Numbered from the stretch's first letter, positions 1-9,088 are shown. The stretch is DNA of 64,000 nt from Haloferax sp. Atlit-12N (GCF_003383095.1 NZ_PSYW01000001.1:1-64000); one strand, 5' to 3'. The notes: generated from the letters alone by a model not told the origin. A program made the numbers and translations.

Positions 1-132
1 CTCGTAGAGGAGACGGTCATCGAGGACGGTTACATCGAGATTCCGGAGAAGCCGGGCCTCGGCGTGACGCTGGACATGGACACCGTCGAAGAGCACATGG
101 TCGACGGCGAGACGCTGTTCGACGAGGCGTAA
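1..132 (+). CDS. Enolase-superfamily sugar-acid dehydratase, C-terminal fragment
   Basis: Only the last 43 codons are in the window; the gene begins upstream. The tail contains the PEKPGLGVTLD stretch, which resembles the conserved end of mandelate racemase/muconate lactonizing-type enzymes such as gluconate or galactonate dehydratases. These remove water from sugar acids to give 2-keto-3-deoxy acids. A galactokinase lies convergently downstream, which fits sugar catabolism, but the exact substrate cannot be told. The last codons and stop are repeated about 104 bp downstream (see the repeat entries). Confidence 0.6.
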   Translation, partial: LVEETVIEDGYIEIPEKPGLGVTLDMDTVEEHMVDGETLFDEA

Positions 133-144
133 GCCGAAGTCGAA
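114..144. repeat. Direct repeat, copy A, spanning a gene's 3' end
   Basis: This 31-bp segment covers the last codons, the stop and 12 bp beyond the dehydratase gene. It recurs at 218-248 with two substitutions (29 of 31 positions identical). A shorter degenerate version sits at about 166-186. Confidence 0.85.
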
Positions 145-217
145 TCAGTCGAGCTTCGCTCGACAGTATTCGACGAGGAGTGAAACGACTCGTCGAGCCA
201 GCAGCACGGAGTGCTGC
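145..217. other. Hairpin-rich spacer between 3'-end repeats
   Basis: The spacer holds three short inverted repeats: GTCGAGC/GCTCGAC around a 3-nt loop near 148-164, CGACGAG/CTCGTCG around 170-194, and GCAGCAC/GTGCTGC around a GGA loop at about 201-217. No ORF is supported here. The structure resembles small palindromic elements rather than a promoter. Confidence 0.6.
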
Positions 218-248
218 GCTGTTCGACGAGGCGTAAGCCAAAGTCAAA
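218..248. repeat. Direct repeat, copy B, of the dehydratase 3' end
   Basis: Near-exact copy of 114-144, including the stop codon in the same relative position. It lies between the convergent dehydratase and galK genes and codes for nothing by itself. Confidence 0.85.
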
Positions 249-305
249 CTCACGGACCCGCGTTCCGATTTTTCCGAGACTCCACGCGGAGCCGTCGGCT
301 CGCGC

Positions 306-1538
306 TTACTCCTCGCCGACCAGCCGAACGCCGGCGGAGGGGCGACAGGCGAACACGTCGGCGTCGGGGCCGACGCGCTCGGGGGCTGCGTCTCGAATCT
401 CACGCGTCGCCCGGTCGAGTGCGTCGTCATCGACCAGCGCAACCGCGCTCCCGCCGAAGCCGCCGCCGGTCATCCGCGCGCCGTAGACGCCGGGCGTCTC
501 GGCGGCGAGTTCGACCGCCGCGTCGAGTTCCGAACAGCTCACCTCGTAGTCGTCGCGCAGGCTCTCGTGCGCCGCGAGCATCGCGTCGCCGACGCGGTCG
601 AGGTGGCCCGCGGCGAGCGCGTCGCGGGCGCGACGGACGCGCTCGTTTTCGGTCACGACATGTCGAATCCGGCGGCGGTGCATCGGGTCCAGCGAGCCGG
701 CGTGGGCGTCGAGGAGGTCGCGGTCCACGTCGCGCAGGGAGTCGAGGTCGCGGTCGGCGACCTCACGGAGGGAATCGAGCGCCGCCGCGCACTCGCGGAC
801 GCGGTCGTTGTAGCCCGACTCGGTCAGTTCGTGGGAGACGCCGGTGTCGATGACGAGGACGCCGACACCGTCGCCGAGTGGAACCGGCTCGAACTCGCGG
901 CTCCGGCAGTCGAGAAAGAGCGCCGAGTCGGCTTCGCACAGCGCCGCGGAGAACTGGTCGAGGATGCCGCACTCGACGCCGACGCCCTCGCGTTCGGCCC
1001 GCCAGCACGCCAGTGCGAGGTCGGCGGTGGGGAGGTCGCGCCCGGAGACCGCGAGGAGCGCACGGCCGACAGAAAGTTCGAGCGCGGCCGACGAGGAGAG
1101 CCCCGCGCCCGTGGGCACGTCCGAGGTGATGGCGAGGTCCGCGCCGCCGATCGGGAGGTCCTCGCGGAGGACGCGAGCGACCGCGGCGACGTAGGCCGCC
1201 CAGCCGTCAGGGTCGTCGCCGGGGGCGAGCTCGGCCGTCTCGTCGAAGTCGGCGGCGCGGACGCGGAGTCGGTCGTCGCTTCTCGGGCGGGCCGCGACCG
1301 CGACGTGGCGGTCCACGGCCATCGGGAGGCAGAGGCCGTCGTTGTAGTCCGTGTGGCCACCGACGAGGTTCACTCGGCCGGGAGCGACGGCGACCGTCGA
1401 GGTCGCGCTCACGGGCGAGTCTGCGTCCGACGCCGAGGTGTCGCCTTCGTTCCGGAGCGACGCGAGTGCGGCCTTCGCGCGTTCCACCGGTGTCGAGGCC
1501 GTCGCGCCCACGGCGTCGGTATCGTCGTCACCAGTCAT
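306..1538 (-). CDS. galK: Galactokinase (GHMP kinase)
   Basis: Predicted to phosphorylate galactose with ATP in the cytoplasm. The 410-residue protein has the galactokinase signature at about 53-68 (GRVNLVGGHTDYND), the GHMP ATP-binding motif PTGAGLSSSA near 145, the CGILDQ motif carrying the catalytic Asp, and the C-terminal glycine-rich TGGGFGGSA near 356. Family members usually read GEHTDYN, but here the sugar-contacting Glu is Gly (about residue 61). The N-terminal 45 residues are acidic and extended. The ATG overlaps the stop of the upstream MOSC gene by 4 nt (ATGA), so the two are probably translationally coupled. Confidence 0.9.
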   Translation of the reverse strand: MTGDDDTDAVGATASTPVERAKAALASLRNEGDTSASDADSPVSATSTVAVAPGRVNLVGGHTDYNDGLCLPMAVDRHVAVAARPRSDDRLRVRAADFDETAELAPGDDPDGWAAYVAAVARVLREDLPIGGADLAITSDVPTGAGLSSSAALELSVGRALLAVSGRDLPTADLALACWRAEREGVGVECGILDQFSAALCEADSALFLDCRSREFEPVPLGDGVGVLVIDTGVSHELTESGYNDRVRECAAALDSLREVADRDLDSLRDVDRDLLDAHAGSLDPMHRRRIRHVVTENERVRRARDALAAGHLDRVGDAMLAAHESLRDDYEVSCSELDAAVELAAETPGVYGARMTGGGFGGSAVALVDDDALDRATREIRDAAPERVGPDADVFACRPSAGVRLVGEE

Positions 1539-2119
1539 TCGTGGTCGTCTCCGCGTTCCTCGTGGCTCGTCGCGGCTTCGTCGTCGTCCGCGACTCGCAC
1601 ACCGCCGAGTCGCTGGGCTATCTGGCGGCCCAGTTCGCGCGGGTTCGCCTCGGTCACGCGGAGATCGTCACCGACCGCGACCCGGCCGGGAGCGAGCACG
1701 TCCGCGCAGATACCCCCGCGAGACTCGCGGAGGGCATCGCCCACGTCGTCGTCGCCGACGAGGTCCGCGAGGTACGCGCAGGGCGGCCTGAGCTTCGTCC
1801 CGCGGAGTTCCGCTCCGCCGAGTTCGAACGTCGCGTCGAGCAGGGCGTCGAGGTCGACGCCGCGGACGACGACGTTCCGGCGGTGTTGGCCGTCAGCGAG
1901 GTCGAGATCGTACTCGCGCGCCGCGTCGTCCAGCACCGCGGCGTCGACGAGCGTTACCTGACAGCCGTCGGTCGCCGAGTAGAAGCCGTCGCCGTCGGCG
2001 TAGCGGTCGCCCTCGATGCCGCCCGCCGCGACCGCGACGGTCTCGTGGGAGACCATCGGCTCCCCCTTCGACGGCGCGGTGTACAGCGCTTCGACGCGCC
2101 CGCGAACCTCGGAAGTCAT
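1535..2119 (-). CDS. MOSC domain protein
   Basis: A 194-residue protein with features of the MOSC (molybdenum cofactor sulfurase C-terminal) fold: an early basic/Gly segment (GGIEGDRYADGDGF), a central 'LRPPCAYLADLVG' stretch holding the conserved Cys that handles sulfur or the cofactor, and 'RGGICADVLAPGRVAVGD'. MOSC proteins carry sulfur to metal centres or act as Mo-dependent reductases; the substrate here is unknown. The ATG at 2119 was chosen because the ORF upstream of it has no family-like content. It is the first gene of a pair with galK (4-nt overlap). Confidence 0.8.
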   Translation of the reverse strand: MTSEVRGRVEALYTAPSKGEPMVSHETVAVAAGGIEGDRYADGDGFYSATDGCQVTLVDAAVLDDAAREYDLDLADGQHRRNVVVRGVDLDALLDATFELGGAELRGTKLRPPCAYLADLVGDDDVGDALRESRGGICADVLAPGRVAVGDDLRVTEANPRELGRQIAQRLGGVRVADDDEAATSHEERGDDHE

Positions 2120-2195
2120 ACCTCCGGCTACCACTCGGGGACACGAATAGGTTGGGTCGACGACGCGGGGCGGTTCCGGGCGTCCTCGACTCGAC

Positions 2196-2840
2196 TCAGC
2201 AGAGTGGCTTCGGGTCGACGCCGAGTTCGGCGAGGCCGTCGGCGTAGTCGTCGTACGCCAGTTGGACGACGTACTCGGCGACCATCCGGGCGCGCTCCCA
2301 GTCCTCGTCGCTCTCGCAGCGCTCGGCCAAGAGGTCGAGACCGGTCGCAAGCGTCTCCTCTGTCTCGGCTTTCAGGTCGCGAAAGAGGTCGGCGCGGGGC
2401 TCGTCCGCCTCGTTGACGAAGAAGCTGATGACCTGCGTGTGGGTCCGAATCGAGACGAGGCCGCGGCCGACCATCCCGGCGGCGGCCCGCTCGATAGCGT
2501 CCTCGCGCCCGCGGAGATACGCGTGCATCACGCCGGGTTCATCCGGGAGGTCGACCTCCTCGCCGAGCGCGTCGAGGACGCGGTCGAGGTGTTCGGCCTC
2601 TTGGGTCGCGGTGGCCTCGAAGGCGGCGCTCGCTTCCTCGTCGGACTCGTCGTCGGCCCACGCCTCGAACGTCCCACGGGCCGCGTGCTCGGAGTACGCG
2701 GCGGCGCGGAGCACCGCCGGCTCGGAGAGGTCCGCATCGGTCAGCGCCAACAGGAGCTTCGACGAGCCGAGTCGGTCGAGTTGCGTTCGCTTCGCCGTCT
2801 CGACTGACTCGCGGAAGGAATCGGCGTCCATACCGTTCAT
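2196..2840 (-). CDS. Ferritin-like / rubrerythrin-family protein
   Basis: About 214 residues, mostly helical and acidic, with ferritin-like candidate ligand patterns: EHAARGTFEAW near 50 and QEAEH near 80, followed by further Glu-rich helices. Such four-helix proteins bind two metal ions and act in peroxide defence or iron handling; the function here is inferred. There is no rubredoxin Cys4 domain. The start is uncertain: ATG 2840 has an AGGTGA Shine-Dalgarno-like sequence about 11 nt upstream, while ATG 2831 is an in-frame alternative. It is divergent from hemAT, with 128 bp between. Confidence 0.6.
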   Translation of the reverse strand: MNGMDADSFRESVETAKRTQLDRLGSSKLLLALTDADLSEPAVLRAAAYSEHAARGTFEAWADDESDEEASAAFEATATQEAEHLDRVLDALGEEVDLPDEPGVMHAYLRGREDAIERAAAGMVGRGLVSIRTHTQVISFFVNEADEPRADLFRDLKAETEETLATGLDLLAERCESDEDWERARMVAEYVVQLAYDDYADGLAELGVDPKPLC

Positions 2841-2968
2841 CGGTCCGCCAGTCACCTGAACATTCGGTCCGGTCCACGACTGTGGGGTTCTCATGGCAAT
2901 CCGTTCCGGTATCATTCGTGATATCGAGCGGAGAGGGTTGAAATACTGGTGTCTGTTGAGAACGGTAT

Positions 2969-4720
2969 ATGACAGACTCCTCGGGGCAAGTCGACGCGAG
3001 CGCGCGAGCGGGCGTCGATGGAGACGCGCTGCTCTCGCAGTTGGATATCGACGCGGCGGAAATCGACCGACGGAAATCGTTCGTTCGTCTCTCGGAGGGA
3101 GACGAACGTCGCCTGCACGACCTCGAACCGCTCTTGGACGAGTTTGCGGACGAGTTCGCGGCGGAGTTCTACGACCACCTCGGCGAGCACGCGACGACGA
3201 AGTTCTTCGGTCGCTCGACGAAGAATATGGAGATGCTGCAGGCCGACCAGGCGGCGTACCTCCGCGAACTCGGCCGCGGCGAGTACGGTGAGGACTACTT
3301 CGCGAAGCGGGCTCGAATCGGGAAATTACACGATATGATAGACCTCGGGCCGAAGTTCTACCTCGGGGCGTACTCGGTCTACTACGAGGGCATTCTGGGT
3401 GCCGTTGCGGACGAGGTGAAAGCGGAGTTCATCGGCGGCGACACGGCCGGGAACGACGCCGATGTCGGTGCTGACGACGACGCCGACGCTGACGGCCTCC
3501 TTTCGGGACTACTCGGTGGCGCGGCCGGCGTCTCCAGCGGTCTCCGCGGTGGCGACGACCGGGTCGAAGACGCCGTCGACGAGGTCGTCGCGCGCATCCT
3601 CCCCGTGTTGAAGCTCCTATCCCTTGACCAGCAGGTGGCGATGGAGACGTACATCCACTCGTACAGCCGGGCCGCGCGGGAGGCCGCCGAGCGTCGGCGC
3701 GCCCTCGCAAACGAGGTCGAAGCCGACGTGAGCGAGCCGGTCGAGTCGCTCCTGCGGACCTCCGAGGAAGTCACCGAGCGGACCGACGACATCGAGACCA
3801 CGGCGCAGGCGCAGGCCGACGACATGGCGACGGTCGCCGCCGAGGTGTCGGACATGAGCGCGACCGTCGAGGAAATCGCGGCGACCGCGGAGGAGGTCGA
3901 GCGGACCAGCGCCGACGCCGCCATGCGCGCCGCCGAGGGGGAGGACGCCGCCGACGAGGCTATCGACGTGATGCGCGACGTGAGCGAGGCCGCGGAGACC
4001 GCCTCCGAGGACGTCCAGCAACTGCACGACCAAATCGCGGAGATAGACGAGGTGCTCGACGCCATCAACGACATCGCGGAGCAGACGAACCTGCTCGCGC
4101 TCAACGCCTCCATCGAGGCCGCCCGCGCCGGCGACGCGGGCGAGGGGTTCGCCGTCGTCGCCAGCGAGGTCAAGAACCTCGCGGAGGAGTCGCAGGCCCG
4201 CGCCGCCGAGGTCGAGGGCACGGTTGACCAAATCCAGACCGAGGCGAAGGAGACCATCGAGAGCCTCTCGCAGACGACCGGCCGACTCTACGACGGCATC
4301 GACCGCGGCGAGGACGTGATGGGGAGCCTCTCGGACATCTCGGCGGCGGTCGAACAGGCTACCGTCGGCGTCGGCGAAGTCGCCTCGGCGACCGACGACC
4401 AAGCCGAGAGCGCCGAGCAAATCGCCCGCATGGTCGACGACGCGACCGCCCGCGCGACCACCGTGTCGGACCAAATCGGCGACATCGCCGACGCCAACCG
4501 CTCGCAGACCGAACAGGTGCTCTCGATTCGTCACGCCGCCGAACGTCTCGGTGGTGGCGAGACGGGCGTCGCTGGCGGGGCGGGCACGCCACTCGGAACG
4601 GGCTCCGACACCCCGACAACCGGTGGTGTCGACGGCCCACCAGCCGGCGTCCTCGACGAGTCCGGCTTCGACCAACCGCTCTCGAACCGCCTGAGCAACG
4701 ACGGCGGAACGACCGAGTAG
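2969..4720 (+). CDS. hemAT: Globin-coupled aerotaxis transducer HemAT
   Basis: A soluble heme-based oxygen sensor that signals to CheA/CheW. Residues about 20-225 form a globin-sensor domain with the proximal His at about 121 ([10 protein letters not shown]). Residues about 230-540 form a methyl-accepting helical hairpin. The signalling tip at about 369-405 ([33 protein letters not shown]) is highly conserved. No transmembrane segment is visible, unlike most chemoreceptors. An acidic, low-complexity insert (about 157-195) splits the globin domain before its last helix. A TATA-like TTGAAATAC lies about 27 nt before the ATG, suggesting a leaderless transcript. Confidence 0.93.
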   Translation: MTDSSGQVDASARAGVDGDALLSQLDIDAAEIDRRKSFVRLSEGDERRLHDLEPLLDEFADEFAAEFYDHLGEHATTKFFGRSTKNMEMLQADQAAYLRELGRGEYGEDYFAKRARIGKLHDMIDLGPKFYLGAYSVYYEGILGAVADEVKAEFIGGDTAGNDADVGADDDADADGLLSGLLGGAAGVSSGLRGGDDRVEDAVDEVVARILPVLKLLSLDQQVAMETYIHSYSRAAREAAERRRALANEVEADVSEPVESLLRTSEEVTERTDDIETTAQAQADDMATVAAEVSDMSATVEEIAATAEEVERTSADAAMRAAEGEDAADEAIDVMRDVSEAAETASEDVQQLHDQIAEIDEVLDAINDIAEQTNLLALNASIEAARAGDAGEGFAVVASEVKNLAEESQARAAEVEGTVDQIQTEAKETIESLSQTTGRLYDGIDRGEDVMGSLSDISAAVEQATVGVGEVASATDDQAESAEQIARMVDDATARATTVSDQIGDIADANRSQTEQVLSIRHAAERLGGGETGVAGGAGTPLGTGSDTPTTGGVDGPPAGVLDESGFDQPLSNRLSNDGGTTE

Positions 4721-4786
4721 CGCGGGCCACTGCTCTTTCTTCGGTCCGCGTAGCGTTCTTCCGCCCGGCGCGCGTATCGTGTGCGT

Positions 4787-5947
4787 ATGACTCCCGAGGA
4801 ACTGGCGGCCCGACTCGCCCGCGGCGACCCCACGACGGTGCTCGACGTGCGCAACCGCGACGAGTTCGAGGCGTGGCGCGTCGACGGCGCGGGCGTGACC
4901 GCGACGCAGATTCCGGCGATTCGTTTCACGCAGGCCGAGGTTCGCGGGACGGTCGACGAACTCGCGGCCGAGTTCCGAGATGCCCCCTCGCCCGTGGTCG
5001 TCGTCTGCGCGGAGGGCCGGTCGAGCGCCCACGTCGCCGACCTGCTCTCCGAAGCCGGCGTCCCCGCGGAGAATCTCGAAACCGGCATGGACGGCTGGGC
5101 GCGCGTCTACCGCGCCCGCGAACTCCCGGTCAGAATCGCGGACGGGGACTCGAACGCGGACGCGACGGTCCTCCAGTACGACCGCCCCTCCAGCGGCTGT
5201 CTCGCCTATCTGGTCGTCGCCGGCGACGAGGCGGTCGTCGTCGACCCGCTTCGGGCGTTCGCGGACCGATACGTCGAAGACGCCCGCGAGCGCGGTGCGG
5301 AAGTCGTCGCCGCCGTCGACACCCACGTCCACGCCGACCACATCAGCGGCGTCAGCGCGGTCGCGGAGCGAACCGAGGCGACCGCCGTCTTCCCGGCAGG
5401 CGCGACCGACCGCGGCCTCGACTTCGACGCGCGACTCGTCGCTGACGGCGAGACCATCGGCATCGGCGACGCGGAACTCGTCGCCGTCCACGCGCCGGGG
5501 CACACGACCGAGATGACTGCGTTCCGCCTCGGCGACCTGCTCTTTGCGAGCGACAGCCTCTTTTTAGAGAGCGTCGCTCGCCCGGACCTCGAAGACGGCG
5601 ACGAGGGCGCGCCCGCCGCCGCGAGGCGGCTTCACGCGACGCTCACGGAACGCTACGGGGAGTTCGCCGACGACACGCTGGTCGCGCCCACCCACTACGG
5701 CCCGCGGACGGTCCCGGACGAAACCGGCGCGTACGTCGCGGAACTCGGGACGCTCCGGGACCGACTCGGGGCGCTCTCGATGGACGAGGCGGCGTTCGTC
5801 TCGTTCGTCTGTTCCGACATGCCGCCGCGGCCGGCCAACTACGAGCGCATCATCGAGACGAACCTCGGGCGCGACTCGCTGTCGGACGAAGAGGCGTTCG
5901 AGGTCGAGTTGGGGCCGAACAACTGCGCGGCGACGAGCGAGGCGTGA
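4787..5947 (+). CDS. Rhodanese / metallo-beta-lactamase fusion hydrolase
   Basis: A 386-residue fusion. The N-terminal rhodanese domain (about 1-115) has an active-site loop CAEGRSS with Cys at about 74. The metallo-beta-lactamase domain follows, with the metal motif THVHADH at about 179-185 and a later GHT motif. This order (rhodanese first) resembles fused persulfide dioxygenase/ETHE1-like proteins that oxidise glutathione- or thiol-persulfides, but haloarchaea use gamma-glutamylcysteine, so the thiol partner is uncertain. A GTG at 4781 is in frame; the ATG at 4787 was preferred because the rhodanese domain starts directly after it. Confidence 0.85.
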   Translation: MTPEELAARLARGDPTTVLDVRNRDEFEAWRVDGAGVTATQIPAIRFTQAEVRGTVDELAAEFRDAPSPVVVVCAEGRSSAHVADLLSEAGVPAENLETGMDGWARVYRARELPVRIADGDSNADATVLQYDRPSSGCLAYLVVAGDEAVVVDPLRAFADRYVEDARERGAEVVAAVDTHVHADHISGVSAVAERTEATAVFPAGATDRGLDFDARLVADGETIGIGDAELVAVHAPGHTTEMTAFRLGDLLFASDSLFLESVARPDLEDGDEGAPAAARRLHATLTERYGEFADDTLVAPTHYGPRTVPDETGAYVAELGTLRDRLGALSMDEAAFVSFVCSDMPPRPANYERIIETNLGRDSLSDEEAFEVELGPNNCAATSEA

Positions 5948-6063
5948 GACGCGGTCCGCGGGCCGAGCGCGTGTGCCGGGCCGGCGCGTCGGCTCAGCGG
6001 CGCGATGCGGAACTGAGAACGTGGGTCGGCGGCCGCAGGGCCGCCCCCGGAGAGTACCCGTCG

Positions 6064-6390
6064 TCAGTCGTCGTCTGCGGCGGTGCCGGCGGCCGCGGCG
6101 TCGCCCTCGATGCTCGGGGGGTAGACGCCGCGGTCGAGTTTGAGGTCGCTCTGCGGGCGGGCCATGCAGGTGAGCGCGAAGCGCTCGGCCTCCTCTTCAG
6201 TCAGCCCGCGAGCGGCGGGCTGGGTGACGTCGCCTTCGAGAATCTCGGCGGAGCAAGCGAGGCACATCCCGACGCGGCAGGAGTACTCCTGTGCGATGCC
6301 CTCCTCGATGCAGGCCTTGAGGATAGTCTGCTTGTCGGAGACGGTGATGGTCTCGCCCGTGCCGACGAACTCGACGGTGTACTCGGTCAT
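6064..6390 (-). CDS. fdx: [2Fe-2S] ferredoxin
   Basis: A 108-residue electron carrier of the plant/halobacterial ferredoxin type. The cluster ligands are visible as CRVGMCLAC (C-x4-C-x2-C) and a final Cys in LTCMARP. It probably donates electrons to oxidoreductases in the cytoplasm. The C-terminal 20 residues are an Ala/Asp-rich tail. The MTEYTVEF start was chosen over an upstream Met because the beta-grasp fold begins there. The gene stands alone, convergent with the rhodanese-fusion gene. Confidence 0.9.
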   Translation of the reverse strand: MTEYTVEFVGTGETITVSDKQTILKACIEEGIAQEYSCRVGMCLACSAEILEGDVTQPAARGLTEEEAERFALTCMARPQSDLKLDRGVYPPSIEGDAAAAGTAADDD

Positions 6391-6511
6391 ACCGCGGCCT
6401 ATGAGCGACCGCACCAAAACTGTTTATCAAAGCCGCGGCCCCCGTCGCCGACCGCGCCGGCCGAGATGAACGGACGGTGCGGCGAACGCTCGCCTCGCGC
6501 CCGCGTTCGGA

Positions 6512-7021
6512 CTACTCCTCGGTTTCGGCGTCCGCGTCCGTCTCTTCGTTCGCGGCGTCCGTCTCTTCGTTCGCGGCGTCCGTCTCGTCTTCTTCGTCGT
6601 CCAGTCGGATGGTGAGCACCGGGACCGGCGAGGTGCGGACGACGCGCTCGGTGACGCTTCCGAGAAGATAGTGGCTCAGCCCCGTGCGACCATGCGTGCC
6701 CATGACGACGAGGTCTATCGCGTGGTCGTCGATGTACTCCCGGATGGAGCGGTAGGCGGTCCCGGTAACGACCTCCGCCTGTACCTCGATGCCGGCTTCC
6801 TCGGCGGCCTTGCTGACGTGTCGGGTCGCGGCGTCGCCCTCCCGTTCGAGGGCGTCGATGACCACGTCCGCGCCGGCGTCGAGCGAGGTGTAGATGCTGG
6901 TGTCGACGACGTACAGCGCGTGAATCCGCGCGTCGTAGGTCTTCGCGAGGTCGAGCGCGTGGTCGATAGCGCGTTCGGCGGCCTTGCTGCCGTCGGTCGG
7001 GACGAGGATTTCGCTGTACAT
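6512..7021 (-). CDS. UspA-family universal stress protein
   Basis: A 169-residue protein with the Usp fold: an N-terminal ILVPTDGS motif and the nucleotide-binding pattern GTHGRTGLSHYLLGSVTERV near 110-130, which suggests ATP binding. It is probably cytoplasmic and involved in stress adaptation. The C-terminal 25 residues are an Asp/Glu tail made of repeats of a 7-residue unit (ETDAANE). It follows a small hypothetical gene by 34 nt on the same strand. Confidence 0.9.
   Translation of the reverse strand: MYSEILVPTDGSKAAERAIDHALDLAKTYDARIHALYVVDTSIYTSLDAGADVVIDALEREGDAATRHVSKAAEEAGIEVQAEVVTGTAYRSIREYIDDHAIDLVVMGTHGRTGLSHYLLGSVTERVVRTSPVPVLTIRLDDEEDETDAANEETDAANEETDADAETEE
6539..6580. repeat. 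Tandem repeat in the tail of the UspA gene
   Basis: Two exact adjacent 21-bp copies (6539-6559 and 6560-6580) encode the repeated ETDAANE-type acidic peptide; a shortened third copy follows. This is an in-frame minisatellite, probably prone to length variation. Confidence 0.85.
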
Positions 7022-7055
7022 GACGAATTATACTTAGTTCGGAACGCGGTTAATA

Positions 7056-7343
7056 CTACTCCTCATTCCCGTCGTCTTGGAACGACAGGACGGCCTCCTC
7101 GCAGGCCTGCAGTCCGTCGATTCGCTCGGTCTCGTCGTCGAGTTCGACCGTCTCGACGACCGACCAGCCGGCGTCGTCCTCGTAGGCGACGCCCTTGACC
7201 CACGCCTCGGTGGCGAAAAGCAGGCTTCGGGCGGGACCGTCGTCCTCGACGGCGACGACCAGTTCGAACGCGTCGGCGCGGTTCAAAGACGTCAACTCCT
7301 GCGGTTCGAGGGGGCGAGCGGGTAGCGACTCGATGAGCGACAT
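7056..7343 (-). CDS. Conserved haloarchaeal small protein, unknown function
   Basis: A 95-residue acidic protein without a recognised domain. It has a hydrophobic core (FELVVAVEDDGPARSLLFATEAWV) and a mixed alpha/beta look, with no signal peptide or membrane segment. It lies 34 nt upstream of the UspA gene on the same strand, so the two may share a transcript. It is probably a real gene: codon use is like its neighbours and it fills the space between flanking genes. Confidence 0.6.
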   Translation of the reverse strand: MSLIESLPARPLEPQELTSLNRADAFELVVAVEDDGPARSLLFATEAWVKGVAYEDDAGWSVVETVELDDETERIDGLQACEEAVLSFQDDGNEE

Positions 7344-7444
7344 ATCCGACTGCTACCGGTCGGTGGGGATGACGCTTTCGAAGGGGCGGGCCGCCGGCCT
7401 TCCAAGTCGTAACCTTTCTGCCGTCCGGCGCGCCACGTCATCCC

Positions 7445-9088
7445 ATGATTCCCTCCCGCGTCGGGCGGCGGCCCGACCGAACGACGCTCGCCGTCGTCGC
7501 GCTCGCCGCCGCGGCACTCGTCGTCCGCCTCGCCGGCCTCGGCGACCGGCCGCTTCACTGGGATGAGGCCCGCGTCGGCTACTGGAGCCTCCGGTCGCTC
7601 GAAACCGGCTTCTTCTCGTATCGTCCCGTCGCCGGCGGCCCGCTCGTCTACCACCTTTCGCGGCCGTCGCTCGCGCTGTTCGGCGCGACCGACTTCGCGC
7701 TCCGCCTCCCGTTCGCGCTGTTCGGCGCGGCCCTCCCGCTCGCGGCGCTCCTCTTCCGCGGCCGCCTCGCCGCCGACGAAACCGTCGGGTTCGCGGCCGT
7801 CCTCGCGGCGAACCCGATTCTCGTCTACTACGGCCGGTTCGCCCGCGGCGACGTCCTCGCGGTCGGCTTCGCGCTCGTCGCCTTCGGGTTCGCGCTCCGC
7901 CTCGTCGACGGCGCGGGGCGGCGCAACGCCTACGGACTCGCCGCGGCCGTCGCGCTCGCCGTCGCCTCCTCGGGCCTCGGCGTCGTCGCGCTCGTCTGTC
8001 TCGCCGTCGCCGGCCTCCTGGTGTTCGACCACGCGGCGCTCCTCACGTCGGCGCGCCCGGCCGCGATGCGCCTCGGCGAGTACGCCGCCCGACTCCGCGG
8101 CGCGGCGACGCCGGCGGCCCGCGCGCTCCTCGTCTTCGTCGCGCTCTACGTCTTCGCGTTCGCCCCGCGGGCGGGCGACACCGACGGCGCGGGCCTCTAC
8201 ACGCCGGGGACGGTTCTCGGCGCAATCGACGCGGCGCTGTTCGGCTCGGTTCGCCGCTTCGTCGGCGTCCGCGTCGTCGACCGCTACCCGGAGGGGACCC
8301 ACGAGTATCTCCCGTACTTCGGCGACCTCCTCGGCGCGCTCGCGCTCGCGGCGCTTCCGGTCGTCCTCCTCGGTGCGGCGGTCTTCCTCGTCGACCGCTA
8401 CACGGCCGGCGGGCCGCGTCCGGAGGTGTCGGCGGCGGTCTACTGGGCCGGCGCGTCGCTGGTGTTCGTCCCCATGTTGACCGAGGTGTCCGCGCCGTGG
8501 CTCGGCGTCTACGTCGTCGTCCCGCTCGCGCTCCCGGCGGGTATCGGTCTCGCGGCGCTCGTCCGCTGGGGCCGCAGCGCGTTCGACTCGCGGGACGTGC
8601 CCCGCGTCGCGGCCGCGGTCATCGTTCTGCTCGCGCTCGTCGCCCAGACCGGTGCGGTGGCGACGACCGAGGTGTACGGTCCGAGCGACCGCAACACCGA
8701 ACTCGCGCACTTCGCCCAGCCGTCCAGCGAGTTCTCGTCGTTCCGCGACAACCTCTCCGCGTGGGTCGGGCCGACCGACGACGAGGGGCCGGAGGTGCTC
8801 TACTACGGGAGCTCGATGTACATCGCCGACGGCGCGGCCGACTACCCGCCGGTCCCCGACGCGTGGGGCGAACAGCTCCCGATGGCGTGGTACGTCGAGC
8901 GAATCGGCGCCGACTCGACGTCGGCGGCGACGCCTGAGGCGCTCGAATCCCGGTCGTCGGTGCCGCCGGTGGTCATCGCGCCCGCCGACAAGCGCGGGAC
9001 GGTCGCGCCGCTCCTCGACGGTTACGTCGCACACCAGTACGACACCGGCCTCTGGGGACGGTCGGTCGTGGTGTTCGTGAAAAACTGA
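7445..9088 (+). CDS. Multi-pass membrane protein, TIGR03663 / Agl23-like
   Basis: A 547-residue protein with an N-terminal hydrophobic helix, the acidic motif HWDEARVGYWS at about 38-48, and around ten transmembrane segments, followed by a C-terminal extracytoplasmic part. This layout matches the TIGR03663 family, related to GT39/GT83 glycosyltransferases that use dolichyl-phosphate sugars. The DE motif is the likely catalytic acidic pair. Its target could be surface glycan, but no other glycosylation gene is adjacent. The start is supported by a TATA-like sequence (AACCTTTC) upstream. Confidence 0.8.
   Translation: MIPSRVGRRPDRTTLAVVALAAAALVVRLAGLGDRPLHWDEARVGYWSLRSLETGFFSYRPVAGGPLVYHLSRPSLALFGATDFALRLPFALFGAALPLAALLFRGRLAADETVGFAAVLAANPILVYYGRFARGDVLAVGFALVAFGFALRLVDGAGRRNAYGLAAAVALAVASSGLGVVALVCLAVAGLLVFDHAALLTSARPAAMRLGEYAARLRGAATPAARALLVFVALYVFAFAPRAGDTDGAGLYTPGTVLGAIDAALFGSVRRFVGVRVVDRYPEGTHEYLPYFGDLLGALALAALPVVLLGAAVFLVDRYTAGGPRPEVSAAVYWAGASLVFVPMLTEVSAPWLGVYVVVPLALPAGIGLAALVRWGRSAFDSRDVPRVAAAVIVLLALVAQTGAVATTEVYGPSDRNTELAHFAQPSSEFSSFRDNLSAWVGPTDDEGPEVLYYGSSMYIADGAADYPPVPDAWGEQLPMAWYVERIGADSTSAATPEALESRSSVPPVVIAPADKRGTVAPLLDGYVAHQYDTGLWGRSVVVFVKN

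Noticed and set aside
17..442. Minus-strand ORF of 141 codons opposite the first repeat region
   Set aside because: Composition is Arg/Ser/Pro-rich as expected for a shadow of GC-rich genes, and it spans the repeat region without domain content.
4530..5500. Long minus-strand ORF opposite HemAT and the rhodanese fusion
   Set aside because: It is the antisense shadow of two well-supported genes; no motif was found.
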